From: Aeromonas rivuli
Lineage (GTDB): Bacteria; Pseudomonadota; Gammaproteobacteria; Enterobacterales; Aeromonadaceae
DNA: 64,000 bases
Reading direction: 5' to 3'
NCBI RefSeq assembly: GCF_000820045.1
Contig: NZ_CDBJ01000043.1
Location: 223,320-287,319, forward strand
Part shown: positions 28,734-37,219 of the stretch, piece after piece
Numbering within the stretch: position 1 is the stretch's first letter
Layout: every line of letters begins with the position of its first letter
Program-made: the position numbers and the translations under genes
Notes under the pieces: generated by a model
What the model saw: only the letters and a program-made list of their open reading frames with translations
The model's database searches: none
Told to the model about the DNA's origin: nothing

Positions 28734-29672
28734 TTAATCCGCCAACCGCTGGGCGACCCGCAGCACCGAGCTGCGTGATCGGCTGTTTTCGCTGACTTCA
28801 TGGTCAGAAGGCTTGAGTGCCTTGCCCACCGACTTCAACTTGCGACCACCGGCCAGTTGGGACTCGGTCAGGGGGATGCCGCGGGGAACGTCCGGGCCCT
28901 TCTCATGTTTGCGGATGAAGTGTTTCACGAGGCGATCTTCCAGGGAGTGGAAGCTGATGACCGACAGGCGCCCTTCCGGGGCCAGGGCCTGCAAGGCACC
29001 ATCGAGGGCCGTCTCTATCTCGTCCAGCTCGCTGTTGATATAGATGCGGATCGCCTGGAAGCTGCGGGTGGCGGCGTGTTTACCCTTCTCTTTGCTCGGA
29101 TTGACCCTGGCAATCATCTCCGCCAGTGGCCGGGTACGCACATAGGGCTCAGTGGCACGGTCATGGACGATGGCGCGGGCTATCTTCTTGGCGAAGCGCT
29201 CCTCACCAAAGGTCTTGAGCACCCAGGCAATATCATCCACATCGGCCCTGGCCAGCCACTCGGCGGCGCTCTGGCCGCTGGTCGGATCCATGCGCATGTC
29301 GAGGGGGCCATCTTTCATGAAGCTGAAACCGCGCTCTGCATCATCGAGCTGAGGCGAGGAGACCCCCAGATCCAGCAGGAAGCCGTTTACCTTGCCGAGC
29401 AGGCCGCGATCATTGAGGTAGTCGGTGATGCCGGAGAAGGGGCCATGGACTATCTCGAAACGGGAGTCCTGGATCTTGGCGGCCTCGGCGATGGCCTGGG
29501 GATCGCGGTCAATCGCGATCAAGCGGCCATGGGGGCCCAGTTTTTCCAAGATGAGACGGGAGTGACCGCCACGGCCAAAGGTGCCGTCGACGTAGATGCC
29601 GTCCGGCTGGATGGCCAGACCTTCGACGGCTTCGTGCAACAGCACTGTGATGTGTTCAGCGGCTTGGCTCAT
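28734..29672 (-). CDS. rsmH: 16S rRNA (cytosine-1402-N4)-methyltransferase RsmH
   Basis: SAM-dependent methyltransferase acting on C1402 of 16S rRNA. The 312-aa protein begins with [13 protein letters not shown], then the SAM loop [30 protein letters not shown], and the C-terminal [14 protein letters not shown]. Its ATG follows directly after the mraZ stop codon (TAA-ATG), the usual dcw arrangement. Confidence 0.97.
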   Translation of the reverse strand: MSQAAEHITVLLHEAVEGLAIQPDGIYVDGTFGRGGHSRLILEKLGPHGRLIAIDRDPQAIAEAAKIQDSRFEIVHGPFSGITDYLNDRGLLGKVNGFLLDLGVSSPQLDDAERGFSFMKDGPLDMRMDPTSGQSAAEWLARADVDDIAWVLKTFGEERFAKKIARAIVHDRATEPYVRTRPLAEMIARVNPSKEKGKHAATRSFQAIRIYINSELDEIETALDGALQALAPEGRLSVISFHSLEDRLVKHFIRKHEKGPDVPRGIPLTESQLAGGRKLKSVGKALKPSDHEVSENSRSRSSVLRVAQRLAD

Positions 29673-30131
29673 TTATAGCGAGAAATCCTGTAAACGATCC
29701 GAGCCAGCCCAGTCATCCTCGGGCAGGCTCGCGATATCGGTATCGATCTGATGTTGCCAGCGGGACTCGTCCCACAGCTCAAACTTGTTGAGCTGACCCA
29801 CCAGCATGATTTTTTTGTCCAGCCCGGCATGAGTGCGCAGGGGCTGGGAGAGCAAAAGACGGCCATTGCCGTCCAGTTCACATTCGGTCGCGTGGCCGAG
29901 CAGCAGACGCTGCAGGCGGCGCTGTGCCGGATCCATGCTCGAGAGTGTCTTCAGCTTGCGCTCAATCTCCTCCCATTCATGCAAGGGGTAGAGCAGCAGG
30001 CAGGGGTGGGCGATATCGATGGTACAGACCAGCTGGCCGTCGCATTCGTCGCGCAGCCAATCACGGTATTTGGTCGGAATCGCCAGTCGCCCTTTGACAT
30101 CCAGGCTGATGGCGTGAGCACCACGCAACAA
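29673..30131 (-). CDS. mraZ: Transcriptional regulator MraZ
   Basis: DNA-binding repressor of the dcw operon, built of two SpoVT/AbrB-like halves with DxxxR motifs ([16 protein letters not shown] and [16 protein letters not shown]). From the TTG at 30131 the product is 152 aa, the E. coli length, with GGGG spaced properly upstream; an ATG at 30140 has the GGGG too close but remains possible. Four MraZ-type operator repeats lie about 40-70 bases upstream, indicating autoregulation. Confidence 0.93.
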   Translation of the reverse strand: MLRGAHAISLDVKGRLAIPTKYRDWLRDECDGQLVCTIDIAHPCLLLYPLHEWEEIERKLKTLSSMDPAQRRLQRLLLGHATECELDGNGRLLLSQPLRTHAGLDKKIMLVGQLNKFELWDESRWQHQIDTDIASLPEDDWAGSDRLQDFSL

Positions 30132-30170
30132 ATTAGCCATCCCCAATGAGTAACACATGGTGGGCCTTTG

Positions 30171-30205
30171 CCCAGAAAAACCACTTTGATCCACTTTTCT
30201 CCACT
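30171..30205 (-). promoter_or_regulatory. MraZ operator: four GTGG-type direct repeats with 10-bp phase
   Basis: On the minus strand GTGGAGAAAA, GTGGATCAAA, GTGGTTTTTC and TGGGC are placed exactly 10 bp apart (plus-strand boxes begin at 30171, 30181, 30191, 30201). E. coli MraZ is known to bind TGGGN repeats separated by 5 bases, i.e. the same 10-bp phase. The array sits just downstream of the -10 box, a repressing position. Confidence 0.85.
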
Positions 30206-30209
30206 GTGA

Positions 30210-30238
30210 AGTTTAAGGACGAGTAAAGTGCTTTTCAA
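30210..30238 (-). promoter_or_regulatory. Sigma-70 promoter of the dcw operon (Pmra)
   Basis: On the minus strand TTGAAA (30238-30233), a 17-base spacer and TAAACT (30215-30210) lie about 80 bases before mraZ. The operator repeats begin 4 bases after the -10 box, so the predicted transcript start lies within the operator. The 130 bases further upstream hold no gene. Confidence 0.75.
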
Positions 30239-30372
30239 GCAAGGATCCTTACGGCGGGGAACATATTGACGCAGCGGCTGACAAGGGCAGATTAAGTGAG
30301 TTGATTTTCCACAAGTTATTTGCTGGAAAAAGACAGCGATTAATTAGAGACCCATTGAGGCAACGCCTCCAT

Positions 30373-30675
30373 TCAGGGCGAAATAATAAAGCGATAAAGG
30401 ATTAAGGTACACAAGGCAATGCTCACACCGACCACGGGATAGATGATGTAACCATCCCCAGCCCGCCGTGCTCGCAGGCAAACAAGCTGACAAAGCAGCA
30501 GGTTGTAGAGAATGAGGAGGGCGCTCAGCAGCATATTTGTCGCCAGACCCAGTCCATCCATATAAAGGATGTAGAGTCCCATCAGCACGAAGTTAATCAG
30601 GATGAGATAGAGCAGAAATTTCTGTAGTGTTCTGCCTGCTGTCGAGGGGGTTTTTGCTTGTGGTATCATGCTCAT
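30373..30675 (-). CDS. Small integral membrane protein of unknown function
   Basis: I do not recognise a family. The 100-aa product (ATG at 30675 after AAGGATGTG) has three hydrophobic segments: about residues 19-40 (FLLYLILINFVLMGLYILYM), 44-66 (ATNMLLSALLILYNLLLCQLV) and 77-97 (YIIYPVVGVSIALCTLILY), with basic residues between the second and third. It lies alone between the mraZ promoter and the divergent transglycosylase gene. It could be a real single-gene unit; function unknown. Confidence 0.6.
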   Translation of the reverse strand: MSMIPQAKTPSTAGRTLQKFLLYLILINFVLMGLYILYMDGLGLATNMLLSALLILYNLLLCQLVCLRARRAGDGYIIYPVVGVSIALCTLILYRFIISP

Positions 30676-30776
30676 CACATCCTTGAATCCACATGAACAG
30701 TCGACAAAAAAGGTCTGAAACTGTTGAGAGCAACCATGTTTTTATTCCCATTCGGCCACCCAGAGATGGCGGCGCC

Positions 30777-31787
30777 ATGAGAGTCATAACAAAATGGCTG
30801 TACTCGCTGACAATTTTGACATCATCCTGTTGTTATTCTTATCAAAACTATCATTGGCAGTCGGGTTTTCCCAGCCCCCTGACAGGGGTGGGCAATGAGC
30901 TGGTACAGGAACAGACTCAGTTCCTGCTCAAACAGCAGGATTATCTGCAGCGACGCCTGAGTCAGGTGCAACCGATGATCCGCTGGGTCGCCCAGCAGGT
31001 CGAAGCCAGACATCTCCCCCCCCTGCTCAGTTTCGTACCCCTCATCGAGAGCAGTTACCGGTTGGAGGTTGTCTCCCACGCGGGGGCAGCCGGTCCCTGG
31101 CAATTGATGCCCCAGACGGCGAGTCGCTTCGGGGTCCCCATTAACAACAGCTTTGATGGCCGCTACTCCCTGCCGCTCGCCACCGAGGCAGCACTCACCT
31201 ACCTCGCCTGGCTCTATCAACTGTTCGATCGGGACTGGCCATTGGCCTTGGCAGCCTACAACGCGGGGGAGGGTCGAGTCGCCAAGGCCATACTGGCCGC
31301 CAACAGCCGTAATCTGTGGGATCTGGCGCTGCCGGAGGAGACCCTTTTCTATGTCGCACGCCTGCTGGCCCTCTCTCGTCTGTTGCAGAACCCAGATCGC
31401 TACAGTTTCATGCTACCCCCCTGGCGCCAAGGGGCCGATCTGCAACTCGAATCAGAACCTCAGGGCTGTTCCCTGCTGGCCTGGGCACTTGAGAAAGGTG
31501 TTTCCATGAATGATGCCAGTCGCTGGAATCCCGCCTGGCGCCTGCCCCAGGCTCAGGGGGTAAGCCGTTGTCCCATTGCCTACAGCACATCCGACGGGCA
31601 CCAACCCAGTGGACATCAAGCGACCAGGGGGCCCTTTATCGCCAGTACCATTTCATTGGAGAGTCTGCATGATCCCTTGCTGCTCCAGGCAAGCAAGGGA
31701 CTGGATCTGGGTCAAGGCGGGCTCAGGTTGGAGAAGGTGCCTGATCCGCTGGGTCTGGATCGACGCCCGGTTCCGCTACTGCCATGA
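30777..31787 (+). CDS. MltD-like lytic transglycosylase
   Basis: Periplasmic enzyme expected to cleave the MurNAc-GlcNAc bond with 1,6-anhydro formation. The 336-aa product starts at 30777 with a signal-like N-terminus (MRVITKWLYSLTILTSSCCYS), perhaps a lipoprotein although the lipobox is not canonical. The SLT domain spans about 70-190: catalytic Glu in PLIESSYR, then AAGPWQLMPQTASRFG and ALAAYNAGEGRVAKAI. The C-terminal part lacks a clear LysM repeat. It borders the flagellar cluster, whose FlgJ lacks a muramidase domain, so it could open the wall for lateral flagella; that is only inference from position. Confidence 0.85.
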   Translation: MRVITKWLYSLTILTSSCCYSYQNYHWQSGFPSPLTGVGNELVQEQTQFLLKQQDYLQRRLSQVQPMIRWVAQQVEARHLPPLLSFVPLIESSYRLEVVSHAGAAGPWQLMPQTASRFGVPINNSFDGRYSLPLATEAALTYLAWLYQLFDRDWPLALAAYNAGEGRVAKAILAANSRNLWDLALPEETLFYVARLLALSRLLQNPDRYSFMLPPWRQGADLQLESEPQGCSLLAWALEKGVSMNDASRWNPAWRLPQAQGVSRCPIAYSTSDGHQPSGHQATRGPFIASTISLESLHDPLLLQASKGLDLGQGGLRLEKVPDPLGLDRRPVPLLP

Positions 31788-32178
31788 AGCAGTGTCGCCA
31801 GTGGCTGAGCACAGGAGCCAGATCCACTTGTCCCGGATCCGTCCAGCTGGCTCCATAGAAACTCAAATACTGGCCTATGCCGCGCCTATGCATGATCTGG
31901 CACTCGAGCCGGATGTGGGGGGCAAGCGAGAGGCTGATGGTGTCAGGCAGTTCGAAACGGGACGGGGCCAGGAAGCCCACCCCGCCAGGTCCTATGTCCT
32001 TGATCACTGCCCGCCCGATCCGCTTGTCAAACAACAGACCGCTGATCAGCAGGCGAGCGGCGATGCCACAGCTTTGCGCCTCTAAGGGGGTGGTGCCGTC
32101 GTGCAGATACCAACGCGGTACCTTGCGTCTGGGATCCTGCTGCAGCAGCGTTAGCTCATGGGCTAGTTCATCCTTCAT
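31723..32178 (-). CDS. PilZ-domain protein next to the lateral stator
   Basis: The 151-aa protein has an N-terminal RRKVPR segment fitting the RxxxR c-di-GMP motif (about residues 18-22), then about 35 residues on, KDIGPGGVGFLAP, which corresponds to the [D/N]xSxxG motif but with Gly in place of Ser. This suggests a PilZ fold, possibly with altered binding. Its ATG overlaps the lafU stop (ATGA), making it the last gene of the lafB-lafU operon. A YcgR-like effect on the lateral motor is inferred. Its 3' end overlaps the convergent transglycosylase gene by 65 bases. Confidence 0.7.
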   Translation of the reverse strand: MKDELAHELTLLQQDPRRKVPRWYLHDGTTPLEAQSCGIAARLLISGLLFDKRIGRAVIKDIGPGGVGFLAPSRFELPDTISLSLAPHIRLECQIMHRRGIGQYLSFYGASWTDPGQVDLAPVLSHWRHCFMAVAEPGVDPDPADQAPSPT

Positions 32179-33113
32179 CTGGGCACACCTTCCTTGGCCT
32201 GGGCCGTCGCGGCCTGTATCTGTGAGCTGAACAACTGATCTAGGCTCTGCTCGGCCTCGGTCGTCATGATCAGCAATTCGATGCGCCGGTTACGGCTACC
32301 GGTCGGGTTATCGGCATCCTCCAGCATGGTATCTGACATCGCCACTACCTGGGCAATCCGCTGTGGCGGCATGCCGCCTGCCAGCAACACCCGTCTGGCC
32401 ATCATGGCGCGATCGGAGGAGAGCTCCCAGTTGCTGTAGTTGTCTCCGGCAAAGGGGGTGTTATCCGTGTGACCCGAGATCATCACCCGGTTCTCCACCC
32501 GCTGAAACACCGGGGCCAGCCCCATCAGCAGATGACGGAAGAAGGGGCTGATCCTGGCACTACCCCGGCTGTACATCTCCCTGTCCTCGTTGTCCCGGAT
32601 GAGGATCCGCAGCCCCTGCGGCACCAGCTGAAGCTCCAGGTTGTTCTTGGCCTGCAGTTGATCGGCCAGGGAGTCGATGACGCCAGCCAATTGCGCCATC
32701 TGTTGCTTGCCCTCGACCCGCCCCACAATCAGGTTGCTGTAGTGATCGACTCCCTTCTCATTGAGGATGCTCTGGCTGGGGTCTCTGTGTCTGGGCATCA
32801 ACTGGCCGTCCGGCGTGTAAACGGGCACCAGCTCTTCCAGGGGTGAGGGCTGGCCGCCGAGGTCGACCGGGAAGGGGCTATTACGGATATCGAAGGGATT
32901 GGCCGCGTTGTCCAGAATACTGTAATCACGCAGATGGCTGGCGACCTGCTCACGCTCCTCCTGATTGGAGACGGCCAGGATCCAGAGCACCATGAACAGG
33001 GCCATCATGGCGAGGGTGAAGTCGGCGAAGGCCACCTTCCAGGCCCCTCCGCTCTTGGGCGCCGAGTTGCGTCGGTTCTGCCGCTTGATAATGATCTGTT
33101 CGTGGTTACGCAT
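32175..33113 (-). CDS. lafU: Lateral flagellar stator protein LafU (MotB family)
   Basis: Peptidoglycan-binding stator subunit of the proton-driven lateral motor. The 312-aa protein has one membrane segment (about residues 29-50) with the ion-carrying Asp in FADFTLAMMALFMVLW, a plug/linker, and an OmpA-like domain (about 165-290) with VMISGHTDNTPF and NWELSSDRAMMARRVL. It begins directly after the lafT stop. Confidence 0.94.
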   Translation of the reverse strand: MRNHEQIIIKRQNRRNSAPKSGGAWKVAFADFTLAMMALFMVLWILAVSNQEEREQVASHLRDYSILDNAANPFDIRNSPFPVDLGGQPSPLEELVPVYTPDGQLMPRHRDPSQSILNEKGVDHYSNLIVGRVEGKQQMAQLAGVIDSLADQLQAKNNLELQLVPQGLRILIRDNEDREMYSRGSARISPFFRHLLMGLAPVFQRVENRVMISGHTDNTPFAGDNYSNWELSSDRAMMARRVLLAGGMPPQRIAQVVAMSDTMLEDADNPTGSRNRRIELLIMTTEAEQSLDQLFSSQIQAATAQAKEGVPR

Positions 33114-33971
33114 CTACATCGCCTTGTTGGTGACCCACTCTTCCAGCTCCATGAAGCTGGGTTTGACGTCGGGCTCTAATACCTTGCGTCCCGAGTCCAC
33201 CGCAAGCAGAGGCTGTTTGCCACGCAACTGGGCCAGCAGTATGGATTTGACGCACATCAGCAGGGAGATGCGCCGTTTGACCAGATCTTCCATGGCGCTG
33301 CTCAGGGGCTCGAGCAGGCAGTAACACATGAATATCCCGATGAAGGTGCCGACCAGGGCCGCAGCCACGTGTACGCCAATGGCGGTGAGAGGGCCATCGA
33401 GCTGCTGCATGGTGATGATGATGCCCATGACTGCCGCCAGTATGCCGAAGCCCGGGCAGGCCTCCCCCGTCTTGTGCAGGGCATGGGCCGGTTTGAGCAT
33501 CTCCTCCTCGATGGCCATGATCTCCTGCTCGAGCATGGTCTCCAGTTCATGGGGGCTGATCTTGCCCATGCCGAGCAGGCGCAGGTTGTCGATGATGAAG
33601 CCCAGCAACTGAGGATCCTCGGCGATCTGCGGGTACATCAGGAAGACCGAGCTCTGCTGCGGATTCTCGATGTGTTCATCGAGGGCCTTGAGGCCCTTGC
33701 TGCGGGTCTCTTCCAGCAGTTGATGCATCAAGGTCAGCAACTCGCGGTAGAGCTCCCGCTCAGCCTTGTTTGGCTTGGCCACCAGTTTGATCTGGCGCCA
33801 CATCTCGTGGAGCACCTCTTTGGAGTTGCCGATGAACATGGAGCCGATGGCCGCGCCGAAGATAATGACCATCTCGGCGGGCTGCCACAGGGCGAGCAGG
33901 CGCCCACCGGCCATCATGAAACCGCCCAGCACACACACGAAGATGATGCCCAGGCCTAGCTGTTTTTGCAT
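33114..33971 (-). CDS. lafT: Lateral flagellar stator protein LafT (MotA family)
   Basis: Four-span stator subunit that couples ion flow to torque. The 285-aa product begins MQKQLGLGIIFVCVLGGFMMAGG (ATG at 33971). Membrane segments are near residues 5-22, 31-50, 166-190 and 200-222; the large cytoplasmic loop between spans 2 and 3 holds KEVLHEMWRQIK and basic residues expected to touch FliG. PGFGILAAVMGIIITM and the Pro-containing third span are family-typical. Confidence 0.94.
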   Translation of the reverse strand: MQKQLGLGIIFVCVLGGFMMAGGRLLALWQPAEMVIIFGAAIGSMFIGNSKEVLHEMWRQIKLVAKPNKAERELYRELLTLMHQLLEETRSKGLKALDEHIENPQQSSVFLMYPQIAEDPQLLGFIIDNLRLLGMGKISPHELETMLEQEIMAIEEEMLKPAHALHKTGEACPGFGILAAVMGIIITMQQLDGPLTAIGVHVAAALVGTFIGIFMCYCLLEPLSSAMEDLVKRRISLLMCVKSILLAQLRGKQPLLAVDSGRKVLEPDVKPSFMELEEWVTNKAM

Positions 33972-33995
33972 GAATGCTCCCGCACAACACAAGGA

Positions 33996-34020
33996 GCCTC
34001 GCCACGGGGTGTGGCGAGGC
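33996..34020 (-). repeat. Intra-operon hairpin between lafS and lafT
   Basis: GCCTCGCCAC and GTGGCGAGGC form a perfect 10-bp stem with a 5-base loop in the 53-base lafS-lafT gap. There is no T-run on the minus strand. It could limit or stabilise part of the transcript, giving lafS and lafTU different levels. Confidence 0.6.
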
Positions 34021-34024
34021 ATGA

Positions 34025-34735
34025 TTAGATGGAATCGACCAATTGCTTCTTGAGCTGAAGCACACACTGCTTATGCAGCTGACAAACCCGGGACTCGGTC
34101 AGACCGAGTACCAGGGCTATCTCCTTCATGTTCAGCTCATGTTGGTAGTAGAGGGAGAGCAGCAACTGCTCCCGCTTGTCCAGGGTGGCGAGCACCTTGC
34201 TGAGGGTCATGGCCAGGTCGGCATCATCGGATTCGGCGGTCGGCGCCCGGCCACCGTTCTCCAGCCACTCTTCCAGACTCTGCAAAGCCTCGGCCTGGCT
34301 GGCATAGGCAAGCTGGCGGACCTCCTCCACCGAGGTGGCGAGCGCATCGGCCAGCTCTTGCTCGGTCGGTGCGCGCCCTGCGCTGTTGTGCAGCTCGCGC
34401 TGGGCCTGGTTGTAAACATGGACCTGCTGACGCAGTTGGCGTGGTCGCCAGTCGAGACGACGCAGCTCGTCGAGCATGGCGCCACGGACGCGCTTGAAGG
34501 CATAACTCTCGAACTGTTGATCCGGCTCACCATCATAGCGACGCCAGGCCTCCAGCAAGCCCATCATGCCCACCTGCTCCATGTCATCCTGATCGAAACT
34601 GGCAGATACCTGGCTACGCAGGTGACTGGCCGCCCGTTTGACCAGGGGCAGATAGCGCATCAAGATGGCCTGCTCGCCTAAGATGGGCCTCTTGGCGGCG
34701 AAGACATCTGGCTGCTCCCACTCCGAATGACTCAT
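34025..34735 (-). CDS. lafS: Lateral flagellar sigma factor LafS (sigma-28 / FliA family)
   Basis: Alternative sigma factor for late lateral flagellar genes such as lafA. The 236-aa protein has region 2 (LMRYLPLVKRAASHLR, DDMEQVGMMGLLEAWRRYD, FESYAFKRVRGAMLDELRRLDW), region 3 and region 4 with a helix-turn-helix (LNMKEIALVLGLTESRVCQLHKQ). It is probably held by FlgM encoded at 52834. It lies 7 bases after lafF. Confidence 0.95.
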   Translation of the reverse strand: MSHSEWEQPDVFAAKRPILGEQAILMRYLPLVKRAASHLRSQVSASFDQDDMEQVGMMGLLEAWRRYDGEPDQQFESYAFKRVRGAMLDELRRLDWRPRQLRQQVHVYNQAQRELHNSAGRAPTEQELADALATSVEEVRQLAYASQAEALQSLEEWLENGGRAPTAESDDADLAMTLSKVLATLDKREQLLLSLYYQHELNMKEIALVLGLTESRVCQLHKQCVLQLKKQLVDSI

Positions 34736-34742
34736 CGCGGAC

Positions 34743-35201
34743 CTATTGCACCAACACCTTGGTGATCAGCACTTCATCCAGATAGGTCTGATAACCATAT
34801 CCCTGTAGCGTCGTGGTCAACTTGCCAAGCAGCGAGCTCTGCAGGACGCTGATGTTCTGCAGCTCCTGCCGCACGTTCTCCAGGGTCCGATGGCTGAAGT
34901 ACTGCACCATGGCGTTGCGGATCAGGGGTTTGAGCTCTTCCAGCACGGTCAGTTGGGCCGGATTGTGGGTCACCAGGGCCAGTTCCAGTACCAGATAATG
35001 GGTCTGGGCCCCCCCCTCCAGGCTGATGACGAAACGCTCCATGGGTTTGAATAACGGCGTCGCACTGAGTTCAGGCTTGGCCTCGGTCAGACCGAGCCAG
35101 ACCCCGATCTGCTCCCGCTTCAGATAAGCGCCATAAGCTAGCACCAGCAGTAAGCAGCAAGCCGCCACTATCACCATCAACCACTTGAAAAATCGCCGCA
35201 T
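34743..35201 (-). CDS. lafF: Lateral flagellar FliL-like protein LafF
   Basis: Single-span basal body protein of the FliL family, thought to surround and support stators. The 152-aa product has a membrane segment at about residues 6-24 (WLMVIVAACCLLLVLAYGAYL) and a periplasmic FliL domain ending in the typical YLDEVLITKVLVQ. It lies between lafE and lafS. Confidence 0.9.
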   Translation of the reverse strand: MRRFFKWLMVIVAACCLLLVLAYGAYLKREQIGVWLGLTEAKPELSATPLFKPMERFVISLEGGAQTHYLVLELALVTHNPAQLTVLEELKPLIRNAMVQYFSHRTLENVRQELQNISVLQSSLLGKLTTTLQGYGYQTYLDEVLITKVLVQ

Positions 35202-35232
35202 CGTATCTCGTTACCTTGTTGTTCGGTTGCTA

Positions 35233-36333
35233 TCAGACCAGGGTGTTGAGCCAATCTCGGCCCCGGGTGTCGGTCGGTGAGGGTTCATCGGCCCAGTCGC
35301 GCCGCCCGGCCAGTACCTCATCCTGAGTCCAGGCCTGACGCCGCTCCTGCTCGCCCCCCTGACCCACATTGACCTCGACCCCACCGGCATGATGGGGTGC
35401 CAGGCTCATGCGCAGCCGTTCCATTGACTGGATAAGGGCGTCACGCACCGCCGGATTAGCCACATTCAGCTGCACACTGAGCTTGTCTCCCTCCATCCGC
35501 ACCGTGAGCTCAAGGCGCCCCAGCTCAGGGGGGTCCAGGCGAATATGAGCCTGCTTTATCTGATGGTTGACCTGCATCTCGACCTTGTCGCGAAGCAGAT
35601 CGGCCAGTTGCTGACCCCATTGAGACTGGTTGTCTGCCAGCTTGGCCGGTGCCCATTGATACTCGGGACCGCGAGCCAGCTGCTGGGTGGTGAGGGTGGG
35701 CACTTGCATCCCTTTCGATTCGACCCCCTCCCCTTTGGGCAGATCCCCCCCCAACGCAGCGATCAGGGCGGGAGGCAAAACGGGTAAGGGACGGGCGGTA
35801 ACGGCTTCACCGGCGCGGGTTGTCGCGGGAGTCTGATGTTCAGCCTGGCTGGCTTGACCGGCCAGATCGGCGAAGGCACCTTGACGCAGCTTGAGCCTCG
35901 CCTGCAGCGTCTCGAATGCGAGCGATGGCACATCCGGCAACAGCGGCCGATCCTCCCGAGTCGAGACAAGTGCCTGGGTTACCTGCGTCGGGCGCGACTC
36001 CACGCTGAAAGTCAGTGTCTCCACCCCGGCACTGCGCCGGGAGAAGCCGCTGCTCGTGGATGCTGTGAAACCAGTCATGGGGTCTTGCTGCAGGAAAACA
36101 GCGAGGGCGGCGGCCAGCGCCTCCTCATCATGGTGACCCTCTTCCGGCGGGGCCTGCTCATTGCCTTGTTCTTGAGGCAGCGTTGGCAAAGGAAGAGGCG
36201 GTACCTCAGCGTGGGGGCTGTCGAGCGGCAGGTAACCCTGTTCGGGCTCCACCGGCTGGCGACTACGAATAGTGCCCTGCTCTGGGGACGCGGCGGCCAG
36301 TGTCGCCTGCTCCAGATGGCGGATCACAGCCAT
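35233..36333 (-). CDS. lafE: Lateral flagellar hook-length control protein LafE (FliK family)
   Basis: Secreted ruler that sets hook length and switches export specificity. The 366-aa protein has a long disordered N-terminal part rich in Pro, Gln and Glu and a C-terminal Flg_hook domain (about residues 240-330: VNHQIKQAHIRLDPPELGRLELTV, LNVANPAVRDALIQSMERLR). It starts inside the last codons of lafX (10-base overlap). Confidence 0.92.
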   Translation of the reverse strand: MAVIRHLEQATLAAASPEQGTIRSRQPVEPEQGYLPLDSPHAEVPPLPLPTLPQEQGNEQAPPEEGHHDEEALAAALAVFLQQDPMTGFTASTSSGFSRRSAGVETLTFSVESRPTQVTQALVSTREDRPLLPDVPSLAFETLQARLKLRQGAFADLAGQASQAEHQTPATTRAGEAVTARPLPVLPPALIAALGGDLPKGEGVESKGMQVPTLTTQQLARGPEYQWAPAKLADNQSQWGQQLADLLRDKVEMQVNHQIKQAHIRLDPPELGRLELTVRMEGDKLSVQLNVANPAVRDALIQSMERLRMSLAPHHAGGVEVNVGQGGEQERRQAWTQDEVLAGRRDWADEPSPTDTRGRDWLNTLV

Positions 36334-36662
36334 GACTGCACCTCGTCATAGGCTTGCATCCCTTCGTGCCCCTGACTGAGTCGTTGCCACTCTTGCTGAC
36401 GGGTCTCCAGCTCGGCCCGGCACTGGGCAAGCGCCTCGCCATGCCAGGCTTTGATCTGCTGACGGACAGGCTGCAGAGCCTGCCAAAGGGAGGGCGAGTT
36501 CGCCAGTGCGCCGCAAAACTGTGCCAACCGCTGATCGGTCAAGCGCACCGCATCCCACTGACCGGCCTGGGCCTGCTGTTGCAACTGACGACCCAGAGCC
36601 AGCAGCTGGCGCTGGCGAGTCTCATACTCGATGCCGGGTATCGATGGCTTTTTGACGGGCAT
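36324..36662 (-). CDS. lafX: FliT-like flagellar chaperone (LafX/LafD)
   Basis: Small 112-aa alpha-helical protein in the position of the FliT-type chaperone of lateral systems. It starts MPVKKPSIPGIEYETRQ at 36662 (AAGG 8 bases upstream), and is rich in Gln, Arg and Leu with amphipathic helices. It probably escorts the LafB cap protein or affects regulation; sequence similarity to FliT is weak by eye, so the call rests mainly on gene order. Confidence 0.65.
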   Translation of the reverse strand: MPVKKPSIPGIEYETRQRQLLALGRQLQQQAQAGQWDAVRLTDQRLAQFCGALANSPSLWQALQPVRQQIKAWHGEALAQCRAELETRQQEWQRLSQGHEGMQAYDEVQSWL

Positions 36663-36787
36663 GGCAAGGGCCTTAATGAGTGGTAGCACATAGCCACTAG
36701 CAAGGAGTGGGCCATAAAATAAATAATAATTATCAATGAATTAGGATGTCGACATGGGAATGGCGGGAAGTGCTGCTTCCGCCTGCT
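36663..36787 (-). promoter_or_regulatory. AT-rich gap between lafC and lafX, possible internal promoter
   Basis: This 125-base gap is far more AT-rich than its neighbours (an AATAAATAATAATTATCAATG block on the plus strand). On the minus strand a hairpin GGCGGAAG/CTTCCCGCC follows the lafC stop, then TCGACA and TATTAT lie about 18 bases apart. This resembles a terminator-plus-promoter arrangement for lafX-lafE-lafF-lafS-lafT-lafU, but both parts are imperfect. Confidence 0.35.
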
Positions 36788-37180
36788 TCACCCCTTGTGA
36801 GCCGCCATGGCTTCCCAGCCCTGTTTTAGCTCCAGTAGAATGCGTCGCACATCGGCGAAACCAGCCAAATCATTGCTGACGCTGATCTCGAACAGGCGCT
36901 GGCCACAGTAGTCATAGAGACGGTGCAGGTTGGCCGCAAGCTCCCCCCCCTTCTCCATGTCGAGGGCGCTGTCGAGGCCACCGAGGATCTGCAGACACTT
37001 GTTGATGGCCTGCCCCTTGCGCTCATACTGCCTGGCCTGGATATGGCCTTCGGCCCGGGCTATCTCATCGAGCAGGCCATCCATCAACATCAGCACCAGC
37101 TGATGGGGATCGGCGCTGGCGGCCTTGGCCTGAGTGGCGGCAAATTGGTAGGCATCGTAGCCATCTTGGTGTTCAAACAT
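36788..37180 (-). CDS. lafC: Lateral flagellin export chaperone LafC (FliS family)
   Basis: Cytoplasmic chaperone that binds the C-terminal helices of flagellin and prevents early polymerisation. The 130-aa helical protein shows family features near the N-terminus (YDAYQFAATQAKAASADPHQLVLMLMDGLLDEIARAEGHI) and DYCGQRLFEISVSNDLAGFADVRRILLELKQGW. It is downstream of lafB in the same direction. Confidence 0.93.
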   Translation of the reverse strand: MFEHQDGYDAYQFAATQAKAASADPHQLVLMLMDGLLDEIARAEGHIQARQYERKGQAINKCLQILGGLDSALDMEKGGELAANLHRLYDYCGQRLFEISVSNDLAGFADVRRILLELKQGWEAMAAHKG

Positions 37181-37219
37181 GGAAAACTCACTTAGTCAGA
37201 ATAAAGCGCGGGCATCGAC

